Position numbers and translations under genes: made by a program. The notes under the pieces were generated by a model, which was not told where the DNA came from, made no database searches, and was given only the letters and a program-made list of their open reading frames with translations. From assembly GCA_022844585.1 (NCBI GenBank), contig JALHLM010000377.1, positions 1 to 6,229 on the forward strand: 6,229 nucleotides of DNA. The letters are read 5' to 3'. This document shows, piece after piece, positions 1-6,229 of this stretch (positions are counted from its first letter, which is position 1; every line of letters starts with the position of its first letter). This DNA comes from Pirellulales bacterium. Its GTDB lineage: Bacteria > Planctomycetota > Planctomycetia > Pirellulales > JALHLM01.

Positions 1-75
1 CTCCCGCCCGCTGTGCCCGTACAATTACGGATTCCACCTTGGACCCGCCCTACCGGAACTGGCGCGATATAAAGC
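1..75 (+). other. Leader upstream of uvrA, no gene recognised
   Basis: No supported gene lies here. The frame shared with uvrA is open from base 1 and ends at TAA 70-72. This could be the last 23 codons of an upstream gene, but the peptide (Pro-rich, ending TGTGAI) matches nothing I recognise. The other two forward frames are also open across this short stretch, so openness means little. No purine-rich Shine-Dalgarno sequence lies 5-10 bases before the ATG; the nearest GGA (55-57) is too far away. No convincing -35/-10 pair is visible, so the promoter is probably upstream of the window. Confidence 0.6.
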
Positions 76-78
76 ATG
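70..78 (+). promoter_or_regulatory. Start-defining site: in-frame TAA then ATG
   Basis: An in-frame TAA (70-72) lies one codon before the ATG (76-78), so translation of uvrA cannot begin further upstream. The ATG leads directly into the conserved UvrA N-terminus: residues 6-20 match the usual beginning of the family and the first Walker A follows at residue 33. The site lacks a Shine-Dalgarno sequence, so initiation is probably leaderless or SD-independent, or coupled to an upstream gene ending at this TAA. Which of these applies cannot be told from the window. Confidence 0.85.
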
Positions 79-3024
79 GCTGCCTCGGATATTACGATCA
101 AAGGGGCCCGCGAGCATAACCTCCGTAACGTCGACGTCGTCCTGCCGCGCAACCAACTCATTTGCCTGACAGGAGTTAGCGGCTCCGGCAAGAGTTCTCT
201 GGCGTTCGATACCCTCTATGCCGAAGGGCAGCGGCGCTACATTGAGAGCCTCTCCAGTTTCGCCCGGCAGTTTTTGGGGCAGATGCCCAAGCCGGACGTC
301 GATCAGATCACCGGGCTGAGTCCCGCGATTTCGATCTCGCAGAAATCGAGCGGCCAGAATCCGCGGTCGACCGTCGGGACGATCACCGAGATTTACGATT
401 ACCTCCGCGTGCTCTATGCCCGGGTCGGGCAGGGGCACTGTCCCAATTGCGGCCAGCCGATCACAGCGCAAACGCGCGAGCAAATCCTTGGCCGCATCCA
501 GACATTGCCGGCCGGAGCGAAGTTTCTGATCCTGGCGCCGCTGATCCGGCGGCAAAAGGGTGAGTACCGCGATCTGTTCGTGGACTTGCTTAAGCAGGGT
601 TACGTCCGCGCGCGGGTCGATGGCCGCGTGGTGTCGCTGAGCGAGGATTTGAAGCTCGATCGGCAGATGCGGCACAACATCGAGGTGGTGATTGACCGCC
701 TCACGGCGAGCGCGACCAATCGGACCCGGATTGCCGAAGCAGTCGATTTGGCGATCAAGCTGGGGCAAGGCAATTTGATCGTCGCGCTGGAGGAGGATGC
801 GCCCGCCGCGAAATCGGTGCGCCCCGCCGCGCCGGTTGACGAGGAGCAAACACCAGTGACTGGCGACGCCCCCGCGTCGAACAGCCGCGATATTCAACTC
901 TCGGCGCACTACGCCTGCATTCCTTGCGGGCTGAGTTTCGAGCCGCCGTCGCCACAGTTGTTTAGTTTCAATAGCCCGCAGGGGATGTGCCGCGAGTGCG
1001 ACGGACTGGGGGAGGTGTATACCTTCGATCCGGAAAAGCTCGTTCATGCGCCGGCCAAGTCGTTCATGCAGGGCTGCTTTGAATTGATTGGCACCTGGAA
1101 GGACCTTGGTCGCTGGAAGAAGCACATTTTCCAAGGGGTCGCCGAGACGGTCGAACGGGTCCGCGAGTTGGAAGCCGGTACGTTGCTGGAAACCTCGTGG
1201 GAAGAACTGCCCGCGGAGTTGCAAAACCTGTTGCTTTGGGGCACGGGCGATCTGCACATCACGTTTACCTGGAAGCATGGCGCCGGCGTTCACAAGTACG
1301 GCGGCAAGTTCGAGGGAATCATCCCGGAACTGCTGTCGAAATACCGCGCGTCGCAGTCGGGCATGCAGCGCCGGCAGTTGGAAAAGTACATGCGCGTGCT
1401 TGATTGCACTGTATGCAATGGGGCGCGACTCAACGAACAATCGCGCGCGGTGCGGCTCACGACGCGCAACGAGCAATTCGCGGATCACCCGTGGCGATCG
1501 TTGCCCGAGGTCTGCCATCTCGCGGTGTCCGACGCGCAGGCGTTCTTTTCCGAGTTGGTTCTCGACGCGACGCAGCAGTTGATTGCCACGGAGGTGTTGA
1601 AGGAAATCCGCGGTCGCTTGGGCTTTCTGGAGAACGTTGGGCTTGAATACCTCACGCTCGACCGCAAGGCGCCAACGCTGTCTGGCGGCGAGTCGCAGCG
1701 CATTCGACTCGCCGGGCAAGTGGGCTGCGGCCTGGTCGGCGTGACGTATATCCTCGATGAGCCGTCGATCGGTCTGCATCCGCGCGACAATGATCGGCTG
1801 CTGGCGACGCTTGAACAGCTCCGCGACTTGGGCAATACCGTCGTCGTCGTCGAGCATGACGAAGACACGATGCGTGCGGCCGATCACATTATCGATTTCG
1901 GGCCGGGGCCTGGCGTGCGCGGCGGCGAGGTGGTGGCCTCGGGCAACTACGACGATATATTGAAGGCCAAGCGGAGCCTCACTGGGAACTATCTGTCCGG
2001 TGTGCGCTCGATTGCCATTCCTGAGCGCCGCCGTACGGCGGGCGAGAAGCAGCTCGCGGTGCTGGGCGCGCGGCACAACAATCTGAAGAACGTCGATTTC
2101 GAGATTCCGCTCGGCGTGTTCGTGTGCATCACCGGCGTGTCCGGGTCGGGCAAGAGTTCGTTGGTGAACGACATCCTCGTCGAGGCGTTGCGCCGCGACT
2201 TGAACGGTGGCGACGGCGAGCCAGGCTTGCACGACAAGATCACGGGGCTCGAATACCTCGACAAGCTGATCGCGATTGATCAATCGCCGATCGGCCGTAC
2301 GCCGCGCTCGAATCCTTCGACTTATGTGAAGGTGTTCGACGAGATTCGCGATCTCTACACGCAACTGCCGGATGCCAAGGCGCGCGGCTATAAGCCGGGG
2401 CGGTTCAGTTTCAATGTTGCCGGCGGACGCTGCGAGGCTTGCGAAGGGAACGGCTCGAACCGTTTGGAGATGGATTTTCTCGCCGACGTCTGGGTCACTT
2501 GTCCGGTCTGCCAGGGACATCGGTTCAATCGCGAGACGCTGCAGATCAAGTTCAAAGGCAAATCGATCTCCGATGTGCTGGAGATGGACATCCAGCAGGC
2601 GCTGGAGCACTTTGCCAACGTGCCGCACATTCAACATAAGTTGCAGACGTTGCATGACGTCGGCTTGGATTATTTGAAGCTCGGTCAACCGTCGCCCACG
2701 CTCTCGGGCGGCGAGGCGCAGCGCGTCAAGCTCGCGCGCGAGTTGGTGAAGAAGAGCACTGGGCGGACGTTGTATCTGCTCGACGAGCCGACGACCGGGT
2801 TGCACTTTGCCGACATCGATATGTTGCTCAAGGTGTTGCACGATTTTGTCGAGCAAGGCAACACCGTGCTCGTGGTCGAGCACAACTTGGATGTCATCAA
2901 GACGGCCGATTGGATCATTGACCTGGGGCCCGAAGGGGGCGGCGGCGGCGGACGGATCATTGCCGCCGGTACGCCGGAAGAAGTCGCCAAGGTGGCCGAA
3001 TCGCACACCGGCGCGGCGCTTCGA
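76..3024 (+). repeat. UvrA unit 1 of the tandem (residues ~1-983)
   Basis: This is a complete UvrA unit. ABC module I begins with GVSGSGKSS (33-41). It is split by the first cysteine pair (122, 125), the UvrB-binding domain (~126-238), an Ala/Pro/acidic linker (239-272), a CX2C-X20-CX2C zinc finger (281, 284, 305, 308), the DNA-binding insertion domain (~309-443) and a closing cysteine pair (444, 447). The signature LSGGESQ (535-541) and Walker B DEPSIGLHP (from 561) are canonical for UvrA module I. Module II has Walker A GVSGSGKSS (687-695), a CX2C-X19-CX2C zinc hairpin (786, 789, 809, 812), LSGGEAQ (876-882) and DEPTTGLHF (from 903). The UvrB-docking segment keeps RRQKGE (158-163) and RARVDG (178-183). 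The first half of the insertion domain is diverged, but FEGIIP (412-417) is retained. The Gly-rich loop near residues 955-963 comes from a run of GGC codons. Confidence 0.93.
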
Positions 3025-6000
3025 AAACTGTTCAAACAAGTCGGGCAGCCGCATACCAATGGGAAGTCCGGCAAAAAGCGTCCGCGGCAACCGCTGGCGA
3101 AGTGCATTCGCGTGAAGGGCGCGCGGCAGCACAATCTGAAGGGGATCGACGTCGAGATCCCGCGCGATCAGATGACGGTTTGCTGCGGGCGCTCGGGGTC
3201 CGGCAAGAGTTCGTTGGCGATGGATACCATCTATGCTGAAGGACAGCGCCGGTATGTCGAAAGTTTGAGCGCCTACGCGCGGCAATTCGTCGGCCAGATG
3301 CAGAAGCCGCAGTTGGAGCATATTGAAGGGCTCTCGCCGGCGATCGCCATCGAGCAGAAGCATCTCGGGCACACGCCGCGGTCGACGGTCGGCACTGTCA
3401 CGGAAGTGTACGACTATCTGCGGATTCTGCTGGCGCGATTGGGCACGCCGTATTGCCCGGATTGCGAATTGCCGATCGGCACGCAGACGGCTGACGAGAT
3501 TATCGACAAGATCATGACTCGGCCGGCGGGCACACGGTTGTACCTGATGGCGCCGATCGAGATTGAAGTCGGCGAGAAGTATGAAACGCTGTGGGAAGAG
3601 ATGCGGGCCGCCGGGTACGTGCGCGTGCGGATCGACGGCGAAACGCATTCCATCGACCAGCCGCCGAAGATTGACCGCCGCCGCAAGCACGACGTGGCGA
3701 TAGTCATCGACCGCATCGTCGTGCAGCCGGAATCGCGCTCGCGGATCGCCGACAGCGTCGAACATGCGTTGACGCTCGGTAAGGGCGTGCTGCAGCTCGC
3801 GCATCCGGCGCCGGAGATGCCTGAACCGAAATGGTTGGTTGAGACGCATAGCCAGCACTTTGCCTGCGAGAAGTGCGGGCGTAGCTTCGATCCCCTCTCG
3901 CCGCATCACTTTTCGTTCAACAGCGCGCTGGGCTGGTGTCCGAGTTGCGAAGGGCTCGGCACGCAGTTGGGGGCGAACCCGGCGGTGCTGTTGCGCGATC
4001 CCAAGTTGACGCTGGCCGAAGGGGCGATCGCGCTGTGGCCGGAGGCGGATGAACCGTTGTTCCGAGCGATGCTCGGGGCGCTGTCCGCCCATACGGGCGT
4101 GCCGACCGACGTGCCGTACGAGTTGATGGCGGCGCGGCATCGGCGCGTGATCATGCATGGGACAGGCGAGGATTGGATTTCGGTGTTTTCCGGCGGCGCG
4201 AAGAAGAAAACCGGCGCGCCGATCTTGAAGTTTCAGTACAAGGGTTTGTATCCGGCGCTCGATGAAGCGTCGCGGATGTCGCCGTCGTTTCGTTCGCGCT
4301 TGGAGCATCTCACGGATGAAGTCGAATGCTCGGTCTGCTCCGGCAGCCGACTGCGCGACGATGCGGCGGCCGTGCGGTTCCGCGATCGCACGATGGACGA
4401 GCTGTGCCGGCTGCCGCTAGCCGATTTGCTCAAACATTTTCAATCGTTGAAGCTCACCGCGGCGGAGAAGAAGGTCGCTGGCGAGTTGGCGCGCGAGGTG
4501 GTTAATCGCGTTAAGTTCCTGGTCGACGTCGGCCTTGAGTATCTCACGCTCGCGCGTCCTGCGCCGACGTTGTCGGGCGGCGAGGCGCAACGCATTCGAC
4601 TTGGCAGCCAGGTCGGCAGCGGGCTGACCGGCGTGCTGTATGTGCTGGATGAACCGACGATTGGCTTGCATCCGCGGGACAACAGCCGCTTGATCGAGGC
4701 TTTGATCCGATTGCGCGATCTCGGCAACACGTTGTTGCTGGTCGAACATGACCGCGAAGTCATCGAGCGCGCCGATGGTTTGCTCGATTTCGGGCCTGGA
4801 TCTGGCGAGCATGGCGGCGAGATTGTTGCGCAGGGGACGGCGAAAGAGATTGCCAAGCAGCGCACTTCGGTCACGGGCCCGTATCTGTCCGGCGCGAAGG
4901 CGATCATTGTCCCGACGAACCGCCGTGTTACCGGCGCGACGAGCAACGGAGCGCCTGCCAAGGCTGTAAAAGGCAAAGCCGGATCCAAGGCCAAACTTGT
5001 CACGCCCGCGCCGCTACACGCCGGGCTATGGTTGGAGATTCTTGGCGCGCGGCACAACAACTTGAAGAACATCAACGTGCGGATTCCGCTCGGGGCGTTC
5101 ACCGTTGTTACCGGGCCCAGCGGCAGCGGGAAGAGCTCGCTCGTCGAGGACGTGCTTTACAATGCGCTGGCGCGGACGTTACATCGTGCGAACACGGTGC
5201 CGGGCGCGCACGAAGGCATTCGCGGGCTGGCGGCCGTCAACAAAGTCATCCGCGTCGATCAACAGCCGCTGGGCAACACGCCGACGTCGAACCCCGCTAC
5301 GTATACGGGCGTGTTCGAGTTGATTCGCAACTTGTTTTCGCAATTGCCCGAGGCGCGGCTGCGCGGGTACTCGCCGCGGCGGTTCAGCTTCAATGTGCCC
5401 GGCGGTCGTTGCGAAAAATGCGAAGGGAACGGGCAGCTCAAGATTGAGATGCACTTCCTGCCGGACATCTGGGTCGAGTGCGACGAATGCCGCGGGAAGC
5501 GCTACAACCCCGAGACGCTGGCCGTGCGGTTCCGCGATCACACAATCGCCGATGTGCTCGACATGCCGTGCGGCGCGGCTGTCAAGTTGTTCGAGAACAT
5601 TCCGAAGGTGCGCCGCACGTTGCAAACGCTTTGCGACGTAGGTCTCGACTATGTGCGGCTGGGCCAGGCCGCGCCGACGTTGTCGGGCGGCGAAGCGCAG
5701 CGTGTCAAGCTCGCGGCGGAGTTGTCGCGGCCGGACACGGGGCAGACGTTGTATCTGCTGGACGAACCGACGACCGGATTGCACTTCGACGACCTGGCCA
5801 AGTTGCTCGACGTGTTGAATCGGCTTGTCGATCTCGGCAATACGGTCGTGGTGATCGAGCACAATCTCGACGTGATCAAGACGGCCGACTGGGTTGTCGA
5901 TCTTGGTCCCGAAGCAGGCGAAGGGGGCGGCCAAATTGTCGTCGCCGGGACGCCCGAGGATGTGGTCGCGCACTCGGAAGCGGCGCTCAAGGATCGCACG

Positions 6001-6229
6001 GGCAAAACTCCGCGATCCTACACGGGCGAAGTGTTATCGGAGAGTATCAAGTCCGGGCCGCACGGTCCGCGCGCGACCTATGACTTTGCCGGCGCGAAGG
6101 TCGAGCAGGAGACCGACCTGGATATCAATCAACTTGGCGCCGAAGTGCAGATGCCGTGGCAGGTCAACGGGCGCCGCTGGCATACGTTGGAACGCATCGC
6201 GCGGAACGGCAATCCCGCCCGCTGGGATG
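76..6229 (+). CDS. uvrA: Tandem double-length UvrA, excinuclease ABC subunit A (3' partial)
   Basis: UvrA is the cytoplasmic ATPase that scans DNA for bulky lesions and loads UvrB, after which UvrC incises (nucleotide excision repair). One frame of 2051 codons stays open to the window end. It holds two full UvrA units in series, where most bacterial UvrA proteins are about 940-1000 residues in total. Walker A lysines are at residues 39, 693, 1044 and 1686. LSGGE signatures start at 535, 876, 1499 and 1869. Walker B Asp-Glu pairs are at 561-562, 903-904, 1525-1526 and 1896-1897. Switch histidines are at 594, 936, 1558 and 1929. There is no frameshift or internal stop, so the fusion is genuine unless the assembly is wrong. 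Beyond residue ~1989 the protein continues into a non-UvrA extension and the stop lies outside the window. Chlamydiae and planctomycetes are known to me to carry such duplicated forms. Regulation (for example by LexA) is not visible: no operator was recognised in the leader. The UvrA assignment is very secure; division of labour between the halves is inference. Confidence 0.97.
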   Translation, partial: MAASDITIKGAREHNLRNVDVVLPRNQLICLTGVSGSGKSSLAFDTLYAEGQRRYIESLSSFARQFLGQMPKPDVDQITGLSPAISISQKSSGQNPRSTVGTITEIYDYLRVLYARVGQGHCPNCGQPITAQTREQILGRIQTLPAGAKFLILAPLIRRQKGEYRDLFVDLLKQGYVRARVDGRVVSLSEDLKLDRQMRHNIEVVIDRLTASATNRTRIAEAVDLAIKLGQGNLIVALEEDAPAAKSVRPAAPVDEEQTPVTGDAPASNSRDIQLSAHYACIPCGLSFEPPSPQLFSFNSPQGMCRECDGLGEVYTFDPEKLVHAPAKSFMQGCFELIGTWKDLGRWKKHIFQGVAETVERVRELEAGTLLETSWEELPAELQNLLLWGTGDLHITFTWKHGAGVHKYGGKFEGIIPELLSKYRASQSGMQRRQLEKYMRVLDCTVCNGARLNEQSRAVRLTTRNEQFADHPWRSLPEVCHLAVSDAQAFFSELVLDATQQLIATEVLKEIRGRLGFLENVGLEYLTLDRKAPTLSGGESQRIRLAGQVGCGLVGVTYILDEPSIGLHPRDNDRLLATLEQLRDLGNTVVVVEHDEDTMRAADHIIDFGPGPGVRGGEVVASGNYDDILKAKRSLTGNYLSGVRSIAIPERRRTAGEKQLAVLGARHNNLKNVDFEIPLGVFVCITGVSGSGKSSLVNDILVEALRRDLNGGDGEPGLHDKITGLEYLDKLIAIDQSPIGRTPRSNPSTYVKVFDEIRDLYTQLPDAKARGYKPGRFSFNVAGGRCEACEGNGSNRLEMDFLADVWVTCPVCQGHRFNRETLQIKFKGKSISDVLEMDIQQALEHFANVPHIQHKLQTLHDVGLDYLKLGQPSPTLSGGEAQRVKLARELVKKSTGRTLYLLDEPTTGLHFADIDMLLKVLHDFVEQGNTVLVVEHNLDVIKTADWIIDLGPEGGGGGGRIIAAGTPEEVAKVAESHTGAALRKLFKQVGQPHTNGKSGKKRPRQPLAKCIRVKGARQHNLKGIDVEIPRDQMTVCCGRSGSGKSSLAMDTIYAEGQRRYVESLSAYARQFVGQMQKPQLEHIEGLSPAIAIEQKHLGHTPRSTVGTVTEVYDYLRILLARLGTPYCPDCELPIGTQTADEIIDKIMTRPAGTRLYLMAPIEIEVGEKYETLWEEMRAAGYVRVRIDGETHSIDQPPKIDRRRKHDVAIVIDRIVVQPESRSRIADSVEHALTLGKGVLQLAHPAPEMPEPKWLVETHSQHFACEKCGRSFDPLSPHHFSFNSALGWCPSCEGLGTQLGANPAVLLRDPKLTLAEGAIALWPEADEPLFRAMLGALSAHTGVPTDVPYELMAARHRRVIMHGTGEDWISVFSGGAKKKTGAPILKFQYKGLYPALDEASRMSPSFRSRLEHLTDEVECSVCSGSRLRDDAAAVRFRDRTMDELCRLPLADLLKHFQSLKLTAAEKKVAGELAREVVNRVKFLVDVGLEYLTLARPAPTLSGGEAQRIRLGSQVGSGLTGVLYVLDEPTIGLHPRDNSRLIEALIRLRDLGNTLLLVEHDREVIERADGLLDFGPGSGEHGGEIVAQGTAKEIAKQRTSVTGPYLSGAKAIIVPTNRRVTGATSNGAPAKAVKGKAGSKAKLVTPAPLHAGLWLEILGARHNNLKNINVRIPLGAFTVVTGPSGSGKSSLVEDVLYNALARTLHRANTVPGAHEGIRGLAAVNKVIRVDQQPLGNTPTSNPATYTGVFELIRNLFSQLPEARLRGYSPRRFSFNVPGGRCEKCEGNGQLKIEMHFLPDIWVECDECRGKRYNPETLAVRFRDHTIADVLDMPCGAAVKLFENIPKVRRTLQTLCDVGLDYVRLGQAAPTLSGGEAQRVKLAAELSRPDTGQTLYLLDEPTTGLHFDDLAKLLDVLNRLVDLGNTVVVIEHNLDVIKTADWVVDLGPEAGEGGGQIVVAGTPEDVVAHSEAALKDRTGKTPRSYTGEVLSESIKSGPHGPRATYDFAGAKVEQETDLDINQLGAEVQMPWQVNGRRWHTLERIARNGNPARWD
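3025..3099 (+). other. Basic inter-unit linker (residues ~984-1008)
   Basis: Unit 1 ends with the usual UvrA closing motif (SHTG around residue 976). About 25 residues rich in Lys, Arg, Gln, Gly and Pro follow, including GKSGKKRPRQ, before unit 2 starts with IRVKGARQHNLK. No conserved domain is apparent. It probably acts as a flexible tether between the two units, and its positive charge could also help hold DNA; both roles are inferred. The boundaries are approximate, set where UvrA similarity stops and resumes. Confidence 0.75.
3100..6042 (+). repeat. UvrA unit 2 of the tandem (residues ~1009-1989)
   Basis: This is a second complete UvrA unit in the same order. ABC module I has Walker A GRSGSGKSS (1038-1046), with Arg where Val or Leu is usual. 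Next come the first cysteine pair (1127, 1130), a UvrB-binding-type domain, a CX2C-X20-CX2C finger (1264, 1267, 1288, 1291), the insertion domain (~1292-1417), the closing pair (1418, 1421), LSGGEAQ (1499-1505) and DEPTIGLHP (from 1525). Module II has GPSGSGKSS (1680-1688), a zinc hairpin (1779, 1782, 1802, 1805) with consensus EMHFLPD (1791-1797), LSGGEAQ (1869-1875) and DEPTTGLHF (from 1896). The insertion domain begins with the canonical LAEGAIALW. The basic RxKGE of the UvrB-docking segment is replaced by EIEVGE (1162-1167), although RVRIDG (1183-1188) remains. DNA similarity to unit 1 survives only in short motif stretches, so the duplication is ancient. Confidence 0.92.
4918..5028 (+). 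other. Ala/Lys-rich linker between the ABC modules of unit 2
   Basis: Residues ~1615-1651 separate module I from module II of unit 2. They are low in complexity and rich in Ala, Lys, Gly, Thr and Pro, for example APAKAVKGKAGSKAK. Unit 1 has no counterpart of this length: its modules are joined by a short Arg-rich stretch around PERRRTAGEKQ. Codon use shifts slightly here, with CTA at 5014 and 5026 and GTA-AAA near 4965-4970, as is common in weakly constrained linkers. It is probably a flexible, basic tether; no motif is recognised. Confidence 0.7.
6043..6229 (+). other. Start of C-terminal extension beyond the UvrA core, unknown function (partial)
   Basis: Ordinary UvrA ends shortly after a SYTG-type motif, here residues 1981-1984. 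This protein continues for at least 62 residues to the window end with no stop. The first part (~1990-2025) is polar and probably flexible. The second contains MPWQVNGRRWHT (from 2026) and a third tryptophan at 2050 within NPARWD, which looks like the beginning of a folded domain. I do not recognise a named family. The reading frame continues from the UvrA core without interruption. A TTA codon, rare in this gene, occurs at 6034 just before the extension. Confidence 0.8.

Noticed and set aside
39..73. Possible promoter: TTGGAC (39-44) with TATAAA (68-73)
   Set aside because: The spacing of 23 bases is too long, the first box matches the consensus poorly, and the second box touches the ATG. 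It is more likely chance.
2936..2956. GGC-rich run that could be a slippage-prone microsatellite
   Set aside because: It encodes the Gly-rich loop that UvrA normally has after DLGPEGG. The run is short and interrupted, so there is no sign of phase variation.
25..4308. A 1427-codon open frame on the minus strand covering most of unit 1 and half of unit 2
   Set aside because: It is aligned codon-for-codon with uvrA, so it is closed only by TTA, CTA or TCA codons of the sense frame. These are rare in this GC-rich gene: the antisense frame stops at TTA 25-27 and is interrupted upstream by CTA 4417-4419. The product is Arg/His/Leu-rich with no recognisable motif, while the sense strand encodes UvrA throughout.
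2065..5150. Short near-identical DNA stretches shared by the two units, such as GGCGCGCGGCACAACAA near 2067 and 5045
   Set aside because: These code for the same conserved UvrA motif (GARHNNLKN) in the two module II copies. They reflect protein conservation after an old duplication, not a recent repeat or mobile element.
5179..5973. A 264-codon minus-strand open frame, with shorter ones at 4417-4812 and 4440-5102
   Set aside because: These are shadows of unit 2. Those aligned with sense codons end at TTA 5179-5181 and CTA 4417-4419. Their products show no known fold, and the sense reading is fully explained by UvrA.

Overview
The whole window is one protein-coding gene plus a 75-base leader. 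On the plus strand a single uninterrupted frame runs from the ATG at 76 to the last base: 2051 complete codons plus one base, with no stop. It encodes a double-length UvrA, the damage-recognition ATPase of nucleotide excision repair. Two complete UvrA units sit head to tail (residues ~1-983 and ~1009-1989), giving four ABC ATPase modules. A tryptophan-containing C-terminal extension then runs out of the window, so the 3' end of the gene is missing.

Organism: the DNA is GC-rich with GC-rich third codon positions. Fused tandem UvrA proteins are, to my knowledge, typical of the Planctomycetes-Chlamydiae side of the bacterial tree (the chlamydial protein is about 1800 residues long). The high GC, the wording of the motifs (for example NPATYTGVF in the second unit) and the C-terminal extension favour a planctomycete. 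This is inference from memory, not a database result.

Layout: 1-75 is a leader with no recognisable gene, Shine-Dalgarno sequence or promoter; an in-frame TAA at 70-72 fixes the start. 76-3024 is unit 1, 3025-3099 a short basic linker, 3100-6042 unit 2, and 6043-6229 the start of the extension. All four ATPase modules keep Walker A lysine, LSGGE signature, Walker B Asp-Glu and switch histidine. All the cysteine pairs of the UvrA zinc modules are present in both units.

How it probably works: ordinary UvrA acts as a homodimer that finds distorted DNA and loads UvrB. Here two units are covalently joined and have diverged in complementary ways. Unit 1 keeps the canonical UvrB-docking segment but has a diverged insertion domain and an altered damage-sensing zinc hairpin. 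Unit 2 keeps the canonical hairpin and the first half of the insertion domain but has lost the basic part of the UvrB-docking segment. This suggests a built-in asymmetric pseudo-dimer with divided labour. No other genes, RNAs, mobile elements, CRISPR arrays or terminators were found; long open frames on the minus strand are shadows of uvrA.
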